Shown: piece after piece, positions 30,988-39,910 of the stretch
How positions within the stretch are numbered: the stretch's first letter is position 1
Layout of the letters: each line of letters starts with the position of its first letter
Assembly: GCA_023663345.1 (NCBI GenBank)
Contig: JAMPHR010000001.1
Coordinates: forward strand, 160,045 to 199,996
DNA length: 39,952 nt
Source of the DNA: Paenibacillus sp.
GTDB lineage: Bacteria > Bacteroidota > Bacteroidia > Bacteroidales > Muribaculaceae
Direction: 5' to 3'
The notes under the pieces: model-generated
What the model saw: the letters and a program-made list of their open reading frames with translations, nothing else
Database searches by the model: none
What the model was told of the DNA's origin: nothing
Position numbers and translations under genes: made by a program

Positions 30988-33900
30988 TTAGAATGATACG
31001 TTCACGCCGAATACGAGCTGCTTGGTGAGCGGGAAGTTGAACGAGCCGTTCATTTCGGGATCATAACCCTTCAGGAGCTTGCTGCTTGCATGCACGAGGG
31101 GGTTGGTGATGGTACCGTAGACACGGAACTTGCTCAGGTAAAGACGCTTGCACAGGTTCTCGGGCATTGTGTATCCGAGGGTGATGTTCTTGATCTTGAA
31201 GAACGAGCCGTCAACCCACATAAGGGCGTTGGTGGTGGTCTTCAGGGTGAGGTCGCGGTTGGCATCGAGTGCGGGGAACTCGTTGGAGGGGTTCTCGGGA
31301 GTCCAGTAGTCGAAGTGCTCGGGGAACGCTCCGCCGTGGCCATCGTACCAGCCGATAGGCTCGTAGCTGAACATCTGTCCGTTACGCCACATCATATAGA
31401 TGCTGAGGTCAAACCATTTCCAGGTGAAGTTATTCTGGAAGCCGAGGGTCCAGTCGGGCGAGTTGTGGCCGATGATCTGGGCGTCGTTGGCGTCGATAGC
31501 GTAGGGGTTCTCAGCATCGTAACGCTGGGTTGAGCCATCCTCAAAACGCTTCTCCCATACACCGTCGCTCACCTTGTACATGTTGGGCACAGCCACGCGC
31601 ACGTCACCGGGACGGTCGCCGAACACGGCTGCGTCAGCCTCCTGGCCGAGCTGCCAGATGCCGTCAAACTTGAGCTTGCGGTAGGACTGGATGGGGTAGC
31701 CCACCTGCAGTGTGTAAGCTCCGTTGGTCACATACTCGCCTGCGCCGTCGCCGAGCGAGGTCACTTTCTCCTTGTTGTTGGCGAATGTGAGGGTGCTCGA
31801 CCATGTGAAGTCGGGGAGCTGTACGTTGTGGGTGGTGAGGGTGAGCTCAAAGCCCTGGTTGCGTGTTGTGGCGATGTTACGGTTGATCGAGAACGCTGTA
31901 TTGGCATCGAATCCACCGTTGGTGATAGGAGTTCTCTGATTCCAGATCACACCGTCGGTGTTGGTGATGTAGTACTCGGCGGCGAGGTCAACGCGGTTGT
32001 TGAACAGGCCGAGGTCAAGACCGATGTTCCAGCTCTTGGAGCGCTCCCATGTGAGGGCGGCGTTTGAGAGGATCTGGGGGAAGAAGGCAGTGCCTACATA
32101 CTTTCCGCCGAGTGCCATCTGGCCGGTCTGGAGGAGCGACCATGATGCGTAGGGCGAAAGGCCGGCGGCACCTGTCTCACCGTAGCCCACACGGAGCTTG
32201 AGGTTGTTGAGATATCCACGGGAGAATTCCATGAAATCCTCGTCGGAGATACGCCATCCCAGCGAGAATGCGGGGAAGGTAGCCCAGTGGCGGTCGCTTG
32301 CGAGAACGGAGTCACCGTCGCGGCGCACTGAGGCCGACAGCAGATACTTGCCCATGAGCGTATAGTTCACGCGGGCGATGTAGCCCATGCGCTTGTGCAT
32401 GGTGTAGCTCGATCCGATGGTGGGGTTGGGGTCGGTGGCAGCGCCTACATTGGTCCAGTACATGGTGTTGCTGGGGATCTGTGTGGTATAGAGGTTGGAT
32501 CCCTCCACCTGGCTTGATTCCCACGAGGTTACGCCGGTGAGCGTGATGTCGTGGATATCGGCGATGGTGGTGTTGTAGGTGAGGATGTTCTCCCACTTGT
32601 AGCCCCAGGTGCGCGAGTTGCTGATGCTTGCGTTGGTCGAGCCCTTGAAGTCATCCTTGTTGGCTCCGAGTGAGGCCAGTCCGTTGGCCACATAGTAATT
32701 ATAGGATCCGTAGCCGTTGTAGGAGTTGGTGGTGGTGTAGTTGAAGTTACCGCTGAGACGTGACTCGAGTGTGAGGCCCTTGACCGGGGTGATGCGCACG
32801 TAGGGCTGCACGAAGAGGCGCAGACGGCTCTGGGCATTGCGGTAGGGTGCCTGCTCGGTGTCGAGGAGCAGGTTGTACACGTAGGGGGTCTGACCCACTA
32901 CGAGGGGGAAGGGGTTGAGCGAGCCATCCTCGTTGTAGAGGGTTCCGAAGGGAGCGGCGCGCAGACCGTCCGAAAGGTGGCTGTTGTTCTGGTTGCGGGT
33001 GGTGTAGGATGCCTGCACGTGTACACCGCTTGAGAGCCAGTTGCTGAGCTTGGTGCTCAGGCGCAGTGACGATGAGTACACCTTGAAGTTGTCGTTCTTG
33101 TACTGGCCCTTGTCCTCATTGTAGTTGAGCGAGAAGTAAGCCTGGGTCTTCTCGGTGCCGCCCGATACTGACAGCGAGTAGTTCTGGGTGAGGCCGCTGC
33201 CGAGCATCTCGTCGATCCAGTTGATGGTCTGACCGTTGGCCAGGGCCTGCTTGTAGGCCTGGAGCTCGGTGTCGGTGCTCAGGTCGGTGATGCCGGCGTA
33301 GGCATAGGCCATCTCGCGGGTCTTCACATACTGCTCGGGCGAGTTCATCTTGGGGGTGGTGGCCCAGCCGTTCACGCCCACGTAAGCGTCAAAGTTCACG
33401 CGGAGCTGGCCTTCCTTGCCCTTCTTGGTGGTGATGATGATTACACCGTTGGAGCCTTCCGAACCATAAACGGCTGTCGATGAGGCATCCTTGAGCACCT
33501 CGATGCTCTCGATGTCGTTGGGGTTGATGGTGGAGTAGTCACCGGGCATACCGTCGATGAGGAACAGAGGATCGCCACTTGCCGAGATCGAACGGTTACC
33601 ACGCAGCTGGATGTTGAGTCCTTCGCCGGGACGGCCCGAGGTCTTGGTGATGTCAAGACCGGCGATGCGGCCCTGAAGTGCCTCCATCGGGTTGGCGGCC
33701 GGGGTGAGGGTGATCACGTCGGATTTCACTGATGAGATAGCACCGGTGAGGTCGCGCTTCTTCACTGTACCGTAGCCCACTACCACTACATCGTCGAGCA
33801 CGTTGTTGTCGGGGGCCATCGTGATGTTGATGGTGCCCTGCGAGCCTACGGTGGCAGTCTGTGTCTTATAACCGATATAAGAGAATTGGAGTGTGGCGCC

Positions 33901-34089
33901 CGGAGCGGCCTGTATCGAGTAGTTGCCGTCGAAGTCGGTGGCGACTCCCTCCTTGGTGCCGAGGATGAGAACGGACACACCGATCATGGGGTCGCCGTTT
34001 TCATCAATGACAGTACCTGAAACTGCTCGTTTCTGGCTAACTGATTGAGAGACAGAGGAATTTACCCCCCCCCATACTCTCGTTGGCAT
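30988..34089 (-). CDS. SusC/RagA-like TonB-dependent transporter, tandem copy 1, signal peptide out of frame
   Basis: The open frame gives 1033 residues: a carboxypeptidase-regulatory-like domain (SGTVIDENGDPMIGVSV, then ATDFDGNYSI, about residues 24-62), the plug entry LDDVVVVGYGTVKKRDLTGA (about 98-117), the plug block VLKDASSTAVYGSEGSNGVIIITTK, and a barrel ending in NVSF. Read alone it has no signal peptide, and its first Met (34089) lacks a ribosome-binding site. A complete signal peptide is encoded just upstream in another frame (start 34204). The two frames would join if the nine-G run at 34073-34065 lost one G or gained two. The gene may be switched off, expressed by slippage, or miscounted at the homopolymer. 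A good promoter lies upstream. The partner is the SusD-like gene downstream. Confidence 0.85.
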   Translation of the reverse strand: MPTRVWGGVNSSVSQSVSQKRAVSGTVIDENGDPMIGVSVLILGTKEGVATDFDGNYSIQAAPGATLQFSYIGYKTQTATVGSQGTINITMAPDNNVLDDVVVVGYGTVKKRDLTGAISSVKSDVITLTPAANPMEALQGRIAGLDITKTSGRPGEGLNIQLRGNRSISASGDPLFLIDGMPGDYSTINPNDIESIEVLKDASSTAVYGSEGSNGVIIITTKKGKEGQLRVNFDAYVGVNGWATTPKMNSPEQYVKTREMAYAYAGITDLSTDTELQAYKQALANGQTINWIDEMLGSGLTQNYSLSVSGGTEKTQAYFSLNYNEDKGQYKNDNFKVYSSSLRLSTKLSNWLSSGVHVQASYTTRNQNNSHLSDGLRAAPFGTLYNEDGSLNPFPLVVGQTPYVYNLLLDTEQAPYRNAQSRLRLFVQPYVRITPVKGLTLESRLSGNFNYTTTNSYNGYGSYNYYVANGLASLGANKDDFKGSTNASISNSRTWGYKWENILTYNTTIADIHDITLTGVTSWESSQVEGSNLYTTQIPSNTMYWTNVGAATDPNPTIGSSYTMHKRMGYIARVNYTLMGKYLLSASVRRDGDSVLASDRHWATFPAFSLGWRISDEDFMEFSRGYLNNLKLRVGYGETGAAGLSPYASWSLLQTGQMALGGKYVGTAFFPQILSNAALTWERSKSWNIGLDLGLFNNRVDLAAEYYITNTDGVIWNQRTPITNGGFDANTAFSINRNIATTRNQGFELTLTTHNVQLPDFTWSSTLTFANNKEKVTSLGDGAGEYVTNGAYTLQVGYPIQSYRKLKFDGIWQLGQEADAAVFGDRPGDVRVAVPNMYKVSDGVWEKRFEDGSTQRYDAENPYAIDANDAQIIGHNSPDWTLGFQNNFTWKWFDLSIYMMWRNGQMFSYEPIGWYDGHGGAFPEHFDYWTPENPSNEFPALDANRDLTLKTTTNALMWVDGSFFKIKNITLGYTMPENLCKRLYLSKFRVYGTITNPLVHASSKLLKGYDPEMNGSFNFPLTKQLVFGVNVSF

Positions 34090-34153
34090 AGGATGTCAAG
34101 GCCGATCCGCTTATGAGAGCGGCGGTGATGAGTCCGCAAGCCAACCTTCTGTC
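33851..34153 (-). repeat. 303-bp identical block, copy 1 (signal peptide end, G9 run, first domain of SusC)
   Basis: Every base of this segment matches 39608-39910, whereas DNA on both sides differs. It includes the end of the signal peptide, the nine-G run and most of the first mature domain. Recent gene conversion or duplication would explain it. Confidence 0.85.
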
Positions 34154-34204
34154 AGCCAGGGGCATACCCGCAACTGTAGACAGAGATTTTGGTCTTTTCT
34201 TCAT
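34037..34204 (-). CDS. Signal-peptide frame of tandem SusC copy 1
   Basis: A 55-codon frame begins with Met-Lys-Lys-Arg at 34204. It has a basic n-region of about 20 residues, a hydrophobic core LACGLITAALISGSALT and a likely cleavage site after SYA at residue 40. After Met44 it runs into the G run (34073-34065), reads GGGKFL and stops at TAG (34039-34037). Loss of one G joins it to the SusC frame as ...SMGGVNSSVS. It is not a separate gene but the missing 5' part of SusC. Confidence 0.8.
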   Translation of the reverse strand: MKKRPKSLSTVAGMPLADRRLACGLITAALISGSALTSYANESMGGGKFLCLSIS

Positions 34205-34325
34205 GATGATTTGTTAAAATGAATGGTATAAATTTAAGTCGCTTAGTCGCTTTGGCAAAGTCTTTATAGATAGGGGATGTAATCGAAATAAATAGTTGTA
34301 TCCGAAAATATTCCTTAAATATCGG

Positions 34326-34358
34326 CAAATGTACTAAAAAAGTGTAAACGATACAAAA
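34326..34358 (-). promoter_or_regulatory. Promoter of tandem SusC/SusD operon copy 1
   Basis: On the minus strand TTTTG (34358-34354) and TACATTTG (34333-34326) are separated by exactly 20 bp, a near-ideal Bacteroidales promoter. It would give a leader of about 115 nt before the signal-peptide ATG at 34204, which supports that ATG as the real start. Confidence 0.72.
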
Positions 34359-34440
34359 TTTTTGTACGAAAATGAACATTTTTTTAGTTAACGCCACCGA
34401 AACCGTACTCCTTATGTGTCCGATTTAACTCACATCCCGC

Positions 34441-34478
34441 AATAAAACGGACAGCCGGAGGATGCACCTCCGGCTGTC
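34441..34478 (-). terminator. Terminator of the second tandem SusC/SusD operon
   Basis: GACAGCCGGAGG (34450-34461) pairs perfectly with 34467-34478 around a 5-base loop and is followed on the minus strand by CGTTTTATT. It lies about 160 bp after the SusD stop at 34638 and separates the two operons. Confidence 0.75.
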
Positions 34479-34568
34479 TAAGTAATTCGGTATTAGATCT
34501 AAAAGACTTTGCGTTAAATTTATACCAATGTCATTGACAAATCACTTGCTGGTGACACTGCTTGAAAT

Positions 34569-34594
34569 CCCCCGCCGGATACCAACCGGCGGGG
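34569..34594 (-). other. Conserved 3' hairpin after the second tandem SusD gene
   Basis: CCCCGCCGG and its complement form a 9-bp stem with a short loop. Its position matches the hairpin at 28844-28867, and the neighbouring AATCACTTGC-type sequence is shared between the two 3' regions. Confidence 0.5.
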
Positions 34595-34637
34595 CGATTG
34601 TATTGTCATGGGTTGTTGTTTCAACAACCTCTCAGGG

Positions 34638-36722
34638 TCATTCAAATCCCTGCAGACCCGAGGTAGGTGTCTGGCCATAGCCATTGTCACCATACTCGTT
34701 GGAGTTGAGGATCTGCTGGAGGAAGTCAGATGATACGGGACGGTTGTACATGTACTTCTGGAACGACTTGGCGGCACGGGGATTGTACTTGGCCAGACGG
34801 GCCTCGAACGCATTGTGGCGCTTGAGCAGGAGCCAGCGGTTGAACTCACCGCACATCTCGCGTGCATATTCGTCGAAGATATCATCCTCGGTGGCAGTGG
34901 CGAGCTTCCATTCGCCCTCGGGTACTCCGGGACGGGCTGCACGCTGGCGCAGGGTGTTGATATAGCCGGCGGCTACGGTTCCCTGACCGAGCATCTGGCG
35001 AGCCTCGGCGGCTATCAGGTATATCTCGGCCATACGCATGATGTACATGTCGCCGGTCTTGATCTGGGGTTCCGAACCATAGAAAGCTCCGTCATACGAC
35101 CAGTTGAACTTGCTCAGCGAGGGGCAGGCGCTTGCGCTTGTCAGTCCGTTGCCCACAGCGGGGGGATTGGCGGCCTCGGAGCCGTTCACCACGTTACCGT
35201 AGGTGATGCCGTTGGAGCCGTAGAGATCGCTGAGCACTACCACTGCATAGCGGCACTTGGCCTTGTCGGCAGCCGAGAGGGGCTCGTGAACGAATACGGT
35301 GTTGAAACGGTTGTCATCAAGAGCCACGGGATAAGGCACTGCATAAGCCTTGGTTGAACCACAGGTAGAGGGATTTGTCACTTGTGCACCTGAGTTTGCT
35401 ACGTTCAAAAGATTATTTTTATTACCTGAAATATCTCCCTTTGGCCAGATCTTTGCAGGAGTCTGGTTACCTCCGAAAGGAGCTGTAATCGCTTCACAAT
35501 TCACATACGGGTATATGATCTCATTTTCATGAGACACGTCTATTCCGTATTTTTCGCATAAGCTTTTTGTGAGTTTTTTCTGGCCTTTGCTATAGGTCAC
35601 ACTCCAATCCAATAACGAATAATCGTTATACGCGTAGATAAATGAGTATTCCCAACGGCGGTCCCACTTAGGATTGAAGCAGTACATCAGATACTTGGAG
35701 GGTACGAATGTCTGGGCATTGATACGGCCATAGTAGTAGTGGGTACCCTTCTTGGTGGGGTTCTGGTTGAATAGTTCCTGATATACGCCACCGCTTGAAT
35801 AGGCAAGCAATTTGTTGCGTTTGGAGGTAAGACTCCAAGCATCGCTATAGGCGTCGGCTCCGGCTGCGATGAAGAGGGCCTCGCGGTTGGTGCGGTTGTT
35901 GGCATCGGCCCACATGTCGGCGATGTCGGTGTAGAGGTGGGCGTTGTAGGAGGATGCGTTGTTGATCAGGTTCTCGGCAGTCTCGGCGGCGAGCTTCCAG
36001 TACTGGTCACCGTCGCCATACTTGTTGCCGAGGCCGGCACGCTGGGCATACACGCGGGCAAGCAGGCCGATGGCGGTCTTCTTGGTCACGCGGGCACGGT
36101 TGTTCTCGTAAGGCTCAATGCCCAGGTCGGGTTCGGCCTCCTTGAGGTCCTTGATGATCTGATCATAGAAATCCTTCTCGCTCGAACGCACGGGGTTGAG
36201 GTCGATTGTGCCGGTGAAGCCGGTGGCGGAGTTCATGTTGAGTGTCACGGGACCGAAATTGGACACAAGCAGGAAGTTGTAGAACGCGCGGAGCACCTTG
36301 GTCTCGGCCACGAGCACTTTGATGTCGTCCTGACTGTTGGCACCGTCTGTTATGTTTCCAGCTTCATTGATCACTGTGTTGCAGTTGGCTATCATCGAGT
36401 AGCACTGGAGCCACAGTTTTGAAGTGGAGTTGTTACTGGTGGAGTAGTTCTCATAGTTGATGTCGGAGCGGTATCCGTCACCGTTGCCGCTTGCCTGCCA
36501 CAGGTCGGTGCCGCCTTCCGAGGAGATGAACCAGTCGGAAGCGGTGTAAAGCTCGTCGTTGAGCGTGGAGTATGATACAGCCTGGAGTCCTTTCCAGTTG
36601 AGGAAGAGATTGAGCTGTGCGTTGCCACCCGCGGGGTTGTCCTCGGTCAGCTCGCACGAGGTGGTCATGAGACCGGCCATGGCGAGCGAGGCGATCGCAA
36701 ATCTATTTATATATTTTTTCAT
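34638..36722 (-). CDS. SusD/RagB-like surface lipoprotein, tandem locus copy 2
   Basis: A lipoprotein of 694 residues with lipobox TTSC (Cys23) followed by the same Glu-Leu-Thr-Glu-Asp-Asn stretch as copy 1. Long blocks are shared with copy 1, such as ETKVLRAFYNFLLVSNFGPVTLN, the RVYAQRAGLG helix region, MRMAEIYLIAAEARQMLGQG and the C-terminal GDNGYGQTPTSGLQG. The middle (about residues 290-450) is much more divergent, including the part after DAYSDAW. In SusD proteins such loops shape the ligand pocket, so the two copies may bind different ligands. It lies 16 bp downstream of the copy-2 SusC gene. No degradative enzyme is linked within the window. Confidence 0.9.
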   Translation of the reverse strand: MKKYINRFAIASLAMAGLMTTSCELTEDNPAGGNAQLNLFLNWKGLQAVSYSTLNDELYTASDWFISSEGGTDLWQASGNGDGYRSDINYENYSTSNNSTSKLWLQCYSMIANCNTVINEAGNITDGANSQDDIKVLVAETKVLRAFYNFLLVSNFGPVTLNMNSATGFTGTIDLNPVRSSEKDFYDQIIKDLKEAEPDLGIEPYENNRARVTKKTAIGLLARVYAQRAGLGNKYGDGDQYWKLAAETAENLINNASSYNAHLYTDIADMWADANNRTNREALFIAAGADAYSDAWSLTSKRNKLLAYSSGGVYQELFNQNPTKKGTHYYYGRINAQTFVPSKYLMYCFNPKWDRRWEYSFIYAYNDYSLLDWSVTYSKGQKKLTKSLCEKYGIDVSHENEIIYPYVNCEAITAPFGGNQTPAKIWPKGDISGNKNNLLNVANSGAQVTNPSTCGSTKAYAVPYPVALDDNRFNTVFVHEPLSAADKAKCRYAVVVLSDLYGSNGITYGNVVNGSEAANPPAVGNGLTSASACPSLSKFNWSYDGAFYGSEPQIKTGDMYIMRMAEIYLIAAEARQMLGQGTVAAGYINTLRQRAARPGVPEGEWKLATATEDDIFDEYAREMCGEFNRWLLLKRHNAFEARLAKYNPRAAKSFQKYMYNRPVSSDFLQQILNSNEYGDNGYGQTPTSGLQGFE

Positions 36723-36738
36723 TGTATTGTTCAGGAAT

Positions 36739-39700
36739 TTAGAATGTTACGTTCAGACCGAATACGAGCTGACGGGTGAGGGGATGGTTGATGTTGCCCA
36801 TCTGTTCGGGATCATAACCCTTCAGCACGTCGTTTTTGGCTACGATGAGGGGGTTGGTGATGGTGCCGTAGAGGCGGAGGTTCTCGATGCGGAGCATGTT
36901 GCAAGCAGGACGGGGCAGGGTGTAGCCGAGGGTGATGTTCTTGATCTTGAAGAACGATCCGTCAACCCAGTAGATTGACTCGTTGCCCGATGCTTTCTGC
37001 CAGTTGCGCTCGGAATCGAGGGCGGGGAATTCGTTGGAGGGATTGTCGGGGGTCCAGTAGTTGAAGTGCTCGGGGAACGAACCGCCGTGACCGGTGTACC
37101 AGCCTATGGGATCGTAACGGAACATCTGGCCGTAACGGAACATCATGTAGACGCTGAGATCAAACCACTTCCAGTTAAAGTTGTTCTGGAGACCGAGCTG
37201 CCAGTCGGGAGTTTCGTGGCCTATGATCACACGGTCGTCATCGTTGATGCTGTAGGTGTTCTTCTCATCGTAGGTCTTGACGGTTCCATCGGCAAATCTC
37301 TTTTCCCATACGCCCTCGCTCACCCGGTACATTCCGGGGATATTCACGCGGATGTCACCGGGACGGGCCTTGAATACGGCTGCATCAGCCTCTTCCCCCA
37401 ACTGCCATATACCGGCAAATTCATGCTGGCGGTAAGATTTGATGGGGTCGCCGATGTGGAGAGTATAATTGCTCTTACCATCAGTACCTTTGTTAGCAAT
37501 ATATTCTGCTGCATTACGACCGAGAGAGGTTACCTCTTCCTTGTTGGTAGAGAATGTGAGGGTGGTCGACCACTTGAAGTCCTGGGTGTCAAAGTTGTGG
37601 GAGGTCACAGAAAGCTCGAAGCCCTGGTTGCGGGTGGTGGCGATGTTGCGGTTGATGTTATAGAGGGTCGAAGCGTTGAAACCACCGTTGTTAACGGGGA
37701 TTGCCTGAGCCCAGATTACACCGTCGGTGTTGGTCAGATAGTACTCCAGAGCCATGTCTATACGGTTGTTGAGCAGACCGAGGTCAACACCGAAGTTCCA
37801 GCTCTTGGAGCGTTCCCATGTGAGGTCCTTGTTGGAGATAGGGTTGGGGTAGATGGACTTGTCCACGATCTTGTCACCGAGACCCATCTGCTCGGAGCGG
37901 AGGGTCGACCATGATGCGTAGGGCTGAAGGCCGGCGGCACCTGTCTCACCGTAACCGATACGGAGCTTGAGGTTGCTCATCCATTCGCGGGTGGATTCCA
38001 TGAAGTTCTCGTCGGAGATACGCCAGCCGGCCGAGAATGCGGGGAATGTGGCCCAGTGGAGACCGCTTGCGAGCACCGAGTCACCGTCGCGGCGCACTGA
38101 TGCCGAGAACAGATACTTGCCCATGAGGGTGTAGTTGAGTCGGGCCACATAACCCATGCGCTTGTGCATTGTATAGCCCGATCCTACCTCGGGTTTCACA
38201 TCCTTGGCTACGCCGAGGTTGGTCCAGTACTGCGAGTTGGTGGGAATACTGTTGGCATAAGCCCTGGTGTCGTCATATTGGGTTGATGACCAGGTGGTGA
38301 CACCGGTGACGGTGAAATCGTGAATGTCGGCGAGCTTGAAATTGTAAGTGAGAATATTCTCCCAGGTATAACCCCAGTCGAATGAGTGTTTCTTCTCGGC
38401 TGTTACAACCTTTTGGAAATCCCAGTTTGGTGCTGTGATAGCGGCGCTACCTGCCTTGTTGTAGTAGTTCCAGGAACCGTAGCCGAGATACTTGTTGGTA
38501 TTGGAGTAAGTGAAGTTACCGCTGAGGCGTGTCTCCAGGGTCAGGCCCTTGATGGGGTTGATGCGGAGATAGGGCTGAACGTACAGGCGCAGGTTGCGCG
38601 ACTGGTTGCGGTAGTTCTCCTTATTGTCGAGCAGAAGGTTGATCTGGTCGGTGTTCTTGGTGAGGGGGAATGGGCGCAGTGAGCCGTCCTCGTTGTAGAG
38701 CGTACCGAAGGGATCGGAACGGAGACCGTCGTTGAGGTGGCTGTCGGCCTGATGACGGTCAGTGTAGGAACCCTGCACGTGTACACCGCCCTGGAGCCAG
38801 TTGTTGAGCTTGGTGTTGAGTCTCACCGAGGTTGAGTACACCTTGTAGCTTGAATTGCGGTACTGGCCGTTCACGTCGTTGTAGTTGAGCGAGAAGTAAG
38901 CCTGGGTCTTCTCGGTGCCACCCGACATTGAGAGCGAGTAGTTCTGGGTGATGCCTGTGCCAAGCAGTTCGTCAACCCAGTCGATGGTCTGGCCGTTGGC
39001 CAGAGCTTCCTTGTAGGCCTCGAGGTTGGAATCATCGGGAGCTACCTTGCCACCATAATAATAAGCGAGCTCGCGGGTGCGGATATTCTCGGCGGGCGAG
39101 GTCATGGTGGGGGTGGTGGCCCAGCCGTTCACACCCAGATAGGCGTCGAAATTCACCTTCATCTTGCCTTCCTGGCCCTTCTTGGTGGTGATGATGATCA
39201 CACCGTTGGAGCCTTCCGAACCGTAGACGGCTGTCGAAGAGGCATCCTTGAGCACCTCGATGCTCTCGATATCGTTGGGGTTGATGGTGGAGTAGTCACC
39301 GGGCATACCGTCGATGAGGAAGAGCGGGGTGCCGCTCGCGGTGATCGAACGGTTACCACGGAGCTGGATATTGAGTCCTTCGCCGGGCTGGCCTGAGGTT
39401 TGCGAGATGTCAAGACCGGCCACACGTCCCTGCAAGGCCGCCATAGGGTTGGCCGAGGGGGTGAGGGTGATAATGTCGGACTTTACTGAGGAGACGGCAC
39501 CGGTGAGGTCGCGTTTCTTCACTGTACCGTAGCCCACAACCACTACGTCGTCCAGCACATTGTTGTCGGGGTCCATCGTGATGTTGATGGTGCCCTGCGA
39601 GCCTACAGTGGCAGTCTGTGTCTTATAACCGATATAAGAGAATTGGAGTGTGGCGCCCGGAGCGGCCTGTATCGAGTAGTTGCCGTCGAAGTCGGTGGCG

Positions 39701-39846
39701 ACTCCCTCCTTGGTGCCGAGGATGAGAACGGACACACCGATCATGGGGTCGCCGTTTTCATCAATGACAGTACCTGAAACTGCTCGTTTCTGGCTAACTG
39801 ATTGAGAGACAGAGGAATTTACCCCCCCCCATACTCTCGTTGGCAT
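36739..39846 (-). CDS. SusC/RagA-like TonB-dependent transporter, tandem copy 2, signal peptide out of frame
   Basis: The open frame encodes 1035 residues and is paralogous to copy 1 throughout: the same carboxypeptidase-regulatory-like domain, plug entry LDDVVVVGYGTVKKRDLTGA, plug block VLKDASSTAVYGSEGSNGVIIITTK and a barrel ending in NVTF. The N-terminal ~80 residues are identical to copy 1, while the barrel is more diverged. As in copy 1, the first Met (39846) has no signal peptide, and a signal-peptide frame upstream is separated by a nine-G run (39830-39822). The same one-base loss would restore a normal exported SusC. The true 5' end and promoter are beyond the window. It is co-transcribed with the SusD-like gene 16 bp downstream. 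Confidence 0.85.
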   Translation of the reverse strand: MPTRVWGGVNSSVSQSVSQKRAVSGTVIDENGDPMIGVSVLILGTKEGVATDFDGNYSIQAAPGATLQFSYIGYKTQTATVGSQGTINITMDPDNNVLDDVVVVGYGTVKKRDLTGAVSSVKSDIITLTPSANPMAALQGRVAGLDISQTSGQPGEGLNIQLRGNRSITASGTPLFLIDGMPGDYSTINPNDIESIEVLKDASSTAVYGSEGSNGVIIITTKKGQEGKMKVNFDAYLGVNGWATTPTMTSPAENIRTRELAYYYGGKVAPDDSNLEAYKEALANGQTIDWVDELLGTGITQNYSLSMSGGTEKTQAYFSLNYNDVNGQYRNSSYKVYSTSVRLNTKLNNWLQGGVHVQGSYTDRHQADSHLNDGLRSDPFGTLYNEDGSLRPFPLTKNTDQINLLLDNKENYRNQSRNLRLYVQPYLRINPIKGLTLETRLSGNFTYSNTNKYLGYGSWNYYNKAGSAAITAPNWDFQKVVTAEKKHSFDWGYTWENILTYNFKLADIHDFTVTGVTTWSSTQYDDTRAYANSIPTNSQYWTNLGVAKDVKPEVGSGYTMHKRMGYVARLNYTLMGKYLFSASVRRDGDSVLASGLHWATFPAFSAGWRISDENFMESTREWMSNLKLRIGYGETGAAGLQPYASWSTLRSEQMGLGDKIVDKSIYPNPISNKDLTWERSKSWNFGVDLGLLNNRIDMALEYYLTNTDGVIWAQAIPVNNGGFNASTLYNINRNIATTRNQGFELSVTSHNFDTQDFKWSTTLTFSTNKEEVTSLGRNAAEYIANKGTDGKSNYTLHIGDPIKSYRQHEFAGIWQLGEEADAAVFKARPGDIRVNIPGMYRVSEGVWEKRFADGTVKTYDEKNTYSINDDDRVIIGHETPDWQLGLQNNFNWKWFDLSVYMMFRYGQMFRYDPIGWYTGHGGSFPEHFNYWTPDNPSNEFPALDSERNWQKASGNESIYWVDGSFFKIKNITLGYTLPRPACNMLRIENLRLYGTITNPLIVAKNDVLKGYDPEQMGNINHPLTRQLVFGLNVTF

Positions 39847-39910
39847 AGGATGTCAAGGCCGATCCGCTTATGAGAGCGGCGGTGATGAGTCCGCAAGCCA
39901 ACCTTCTGTC
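39608..39910 (-). repeat. 303-bp identical block, copy 2
   Basis: Base-for-base identical to 33851-34153, including the nine-G run. Beyond it the signal-peptide n-region differs (ends in ALVADRR here, MPLADRR in copy 1). Confidence 0.85.

Noticed and set aside
34050-34080. Minus-one ribosomal frameshift to join the SusC signal peptide and mature frames
   Set aside because: A minus-one shift (equivalent to ten G) leads straight into TAA after the G run; only a plus-one shift, loss of one G or gain of two would fuse the frames.
34152-34397. 81-codon minus-strand frame upstream of SusC copy 1
   Set aside because: It covers the promoter and leader of the SusC operon and overlaps the signal-peptide frame; it has no family resemblance or ribosome-binding site.
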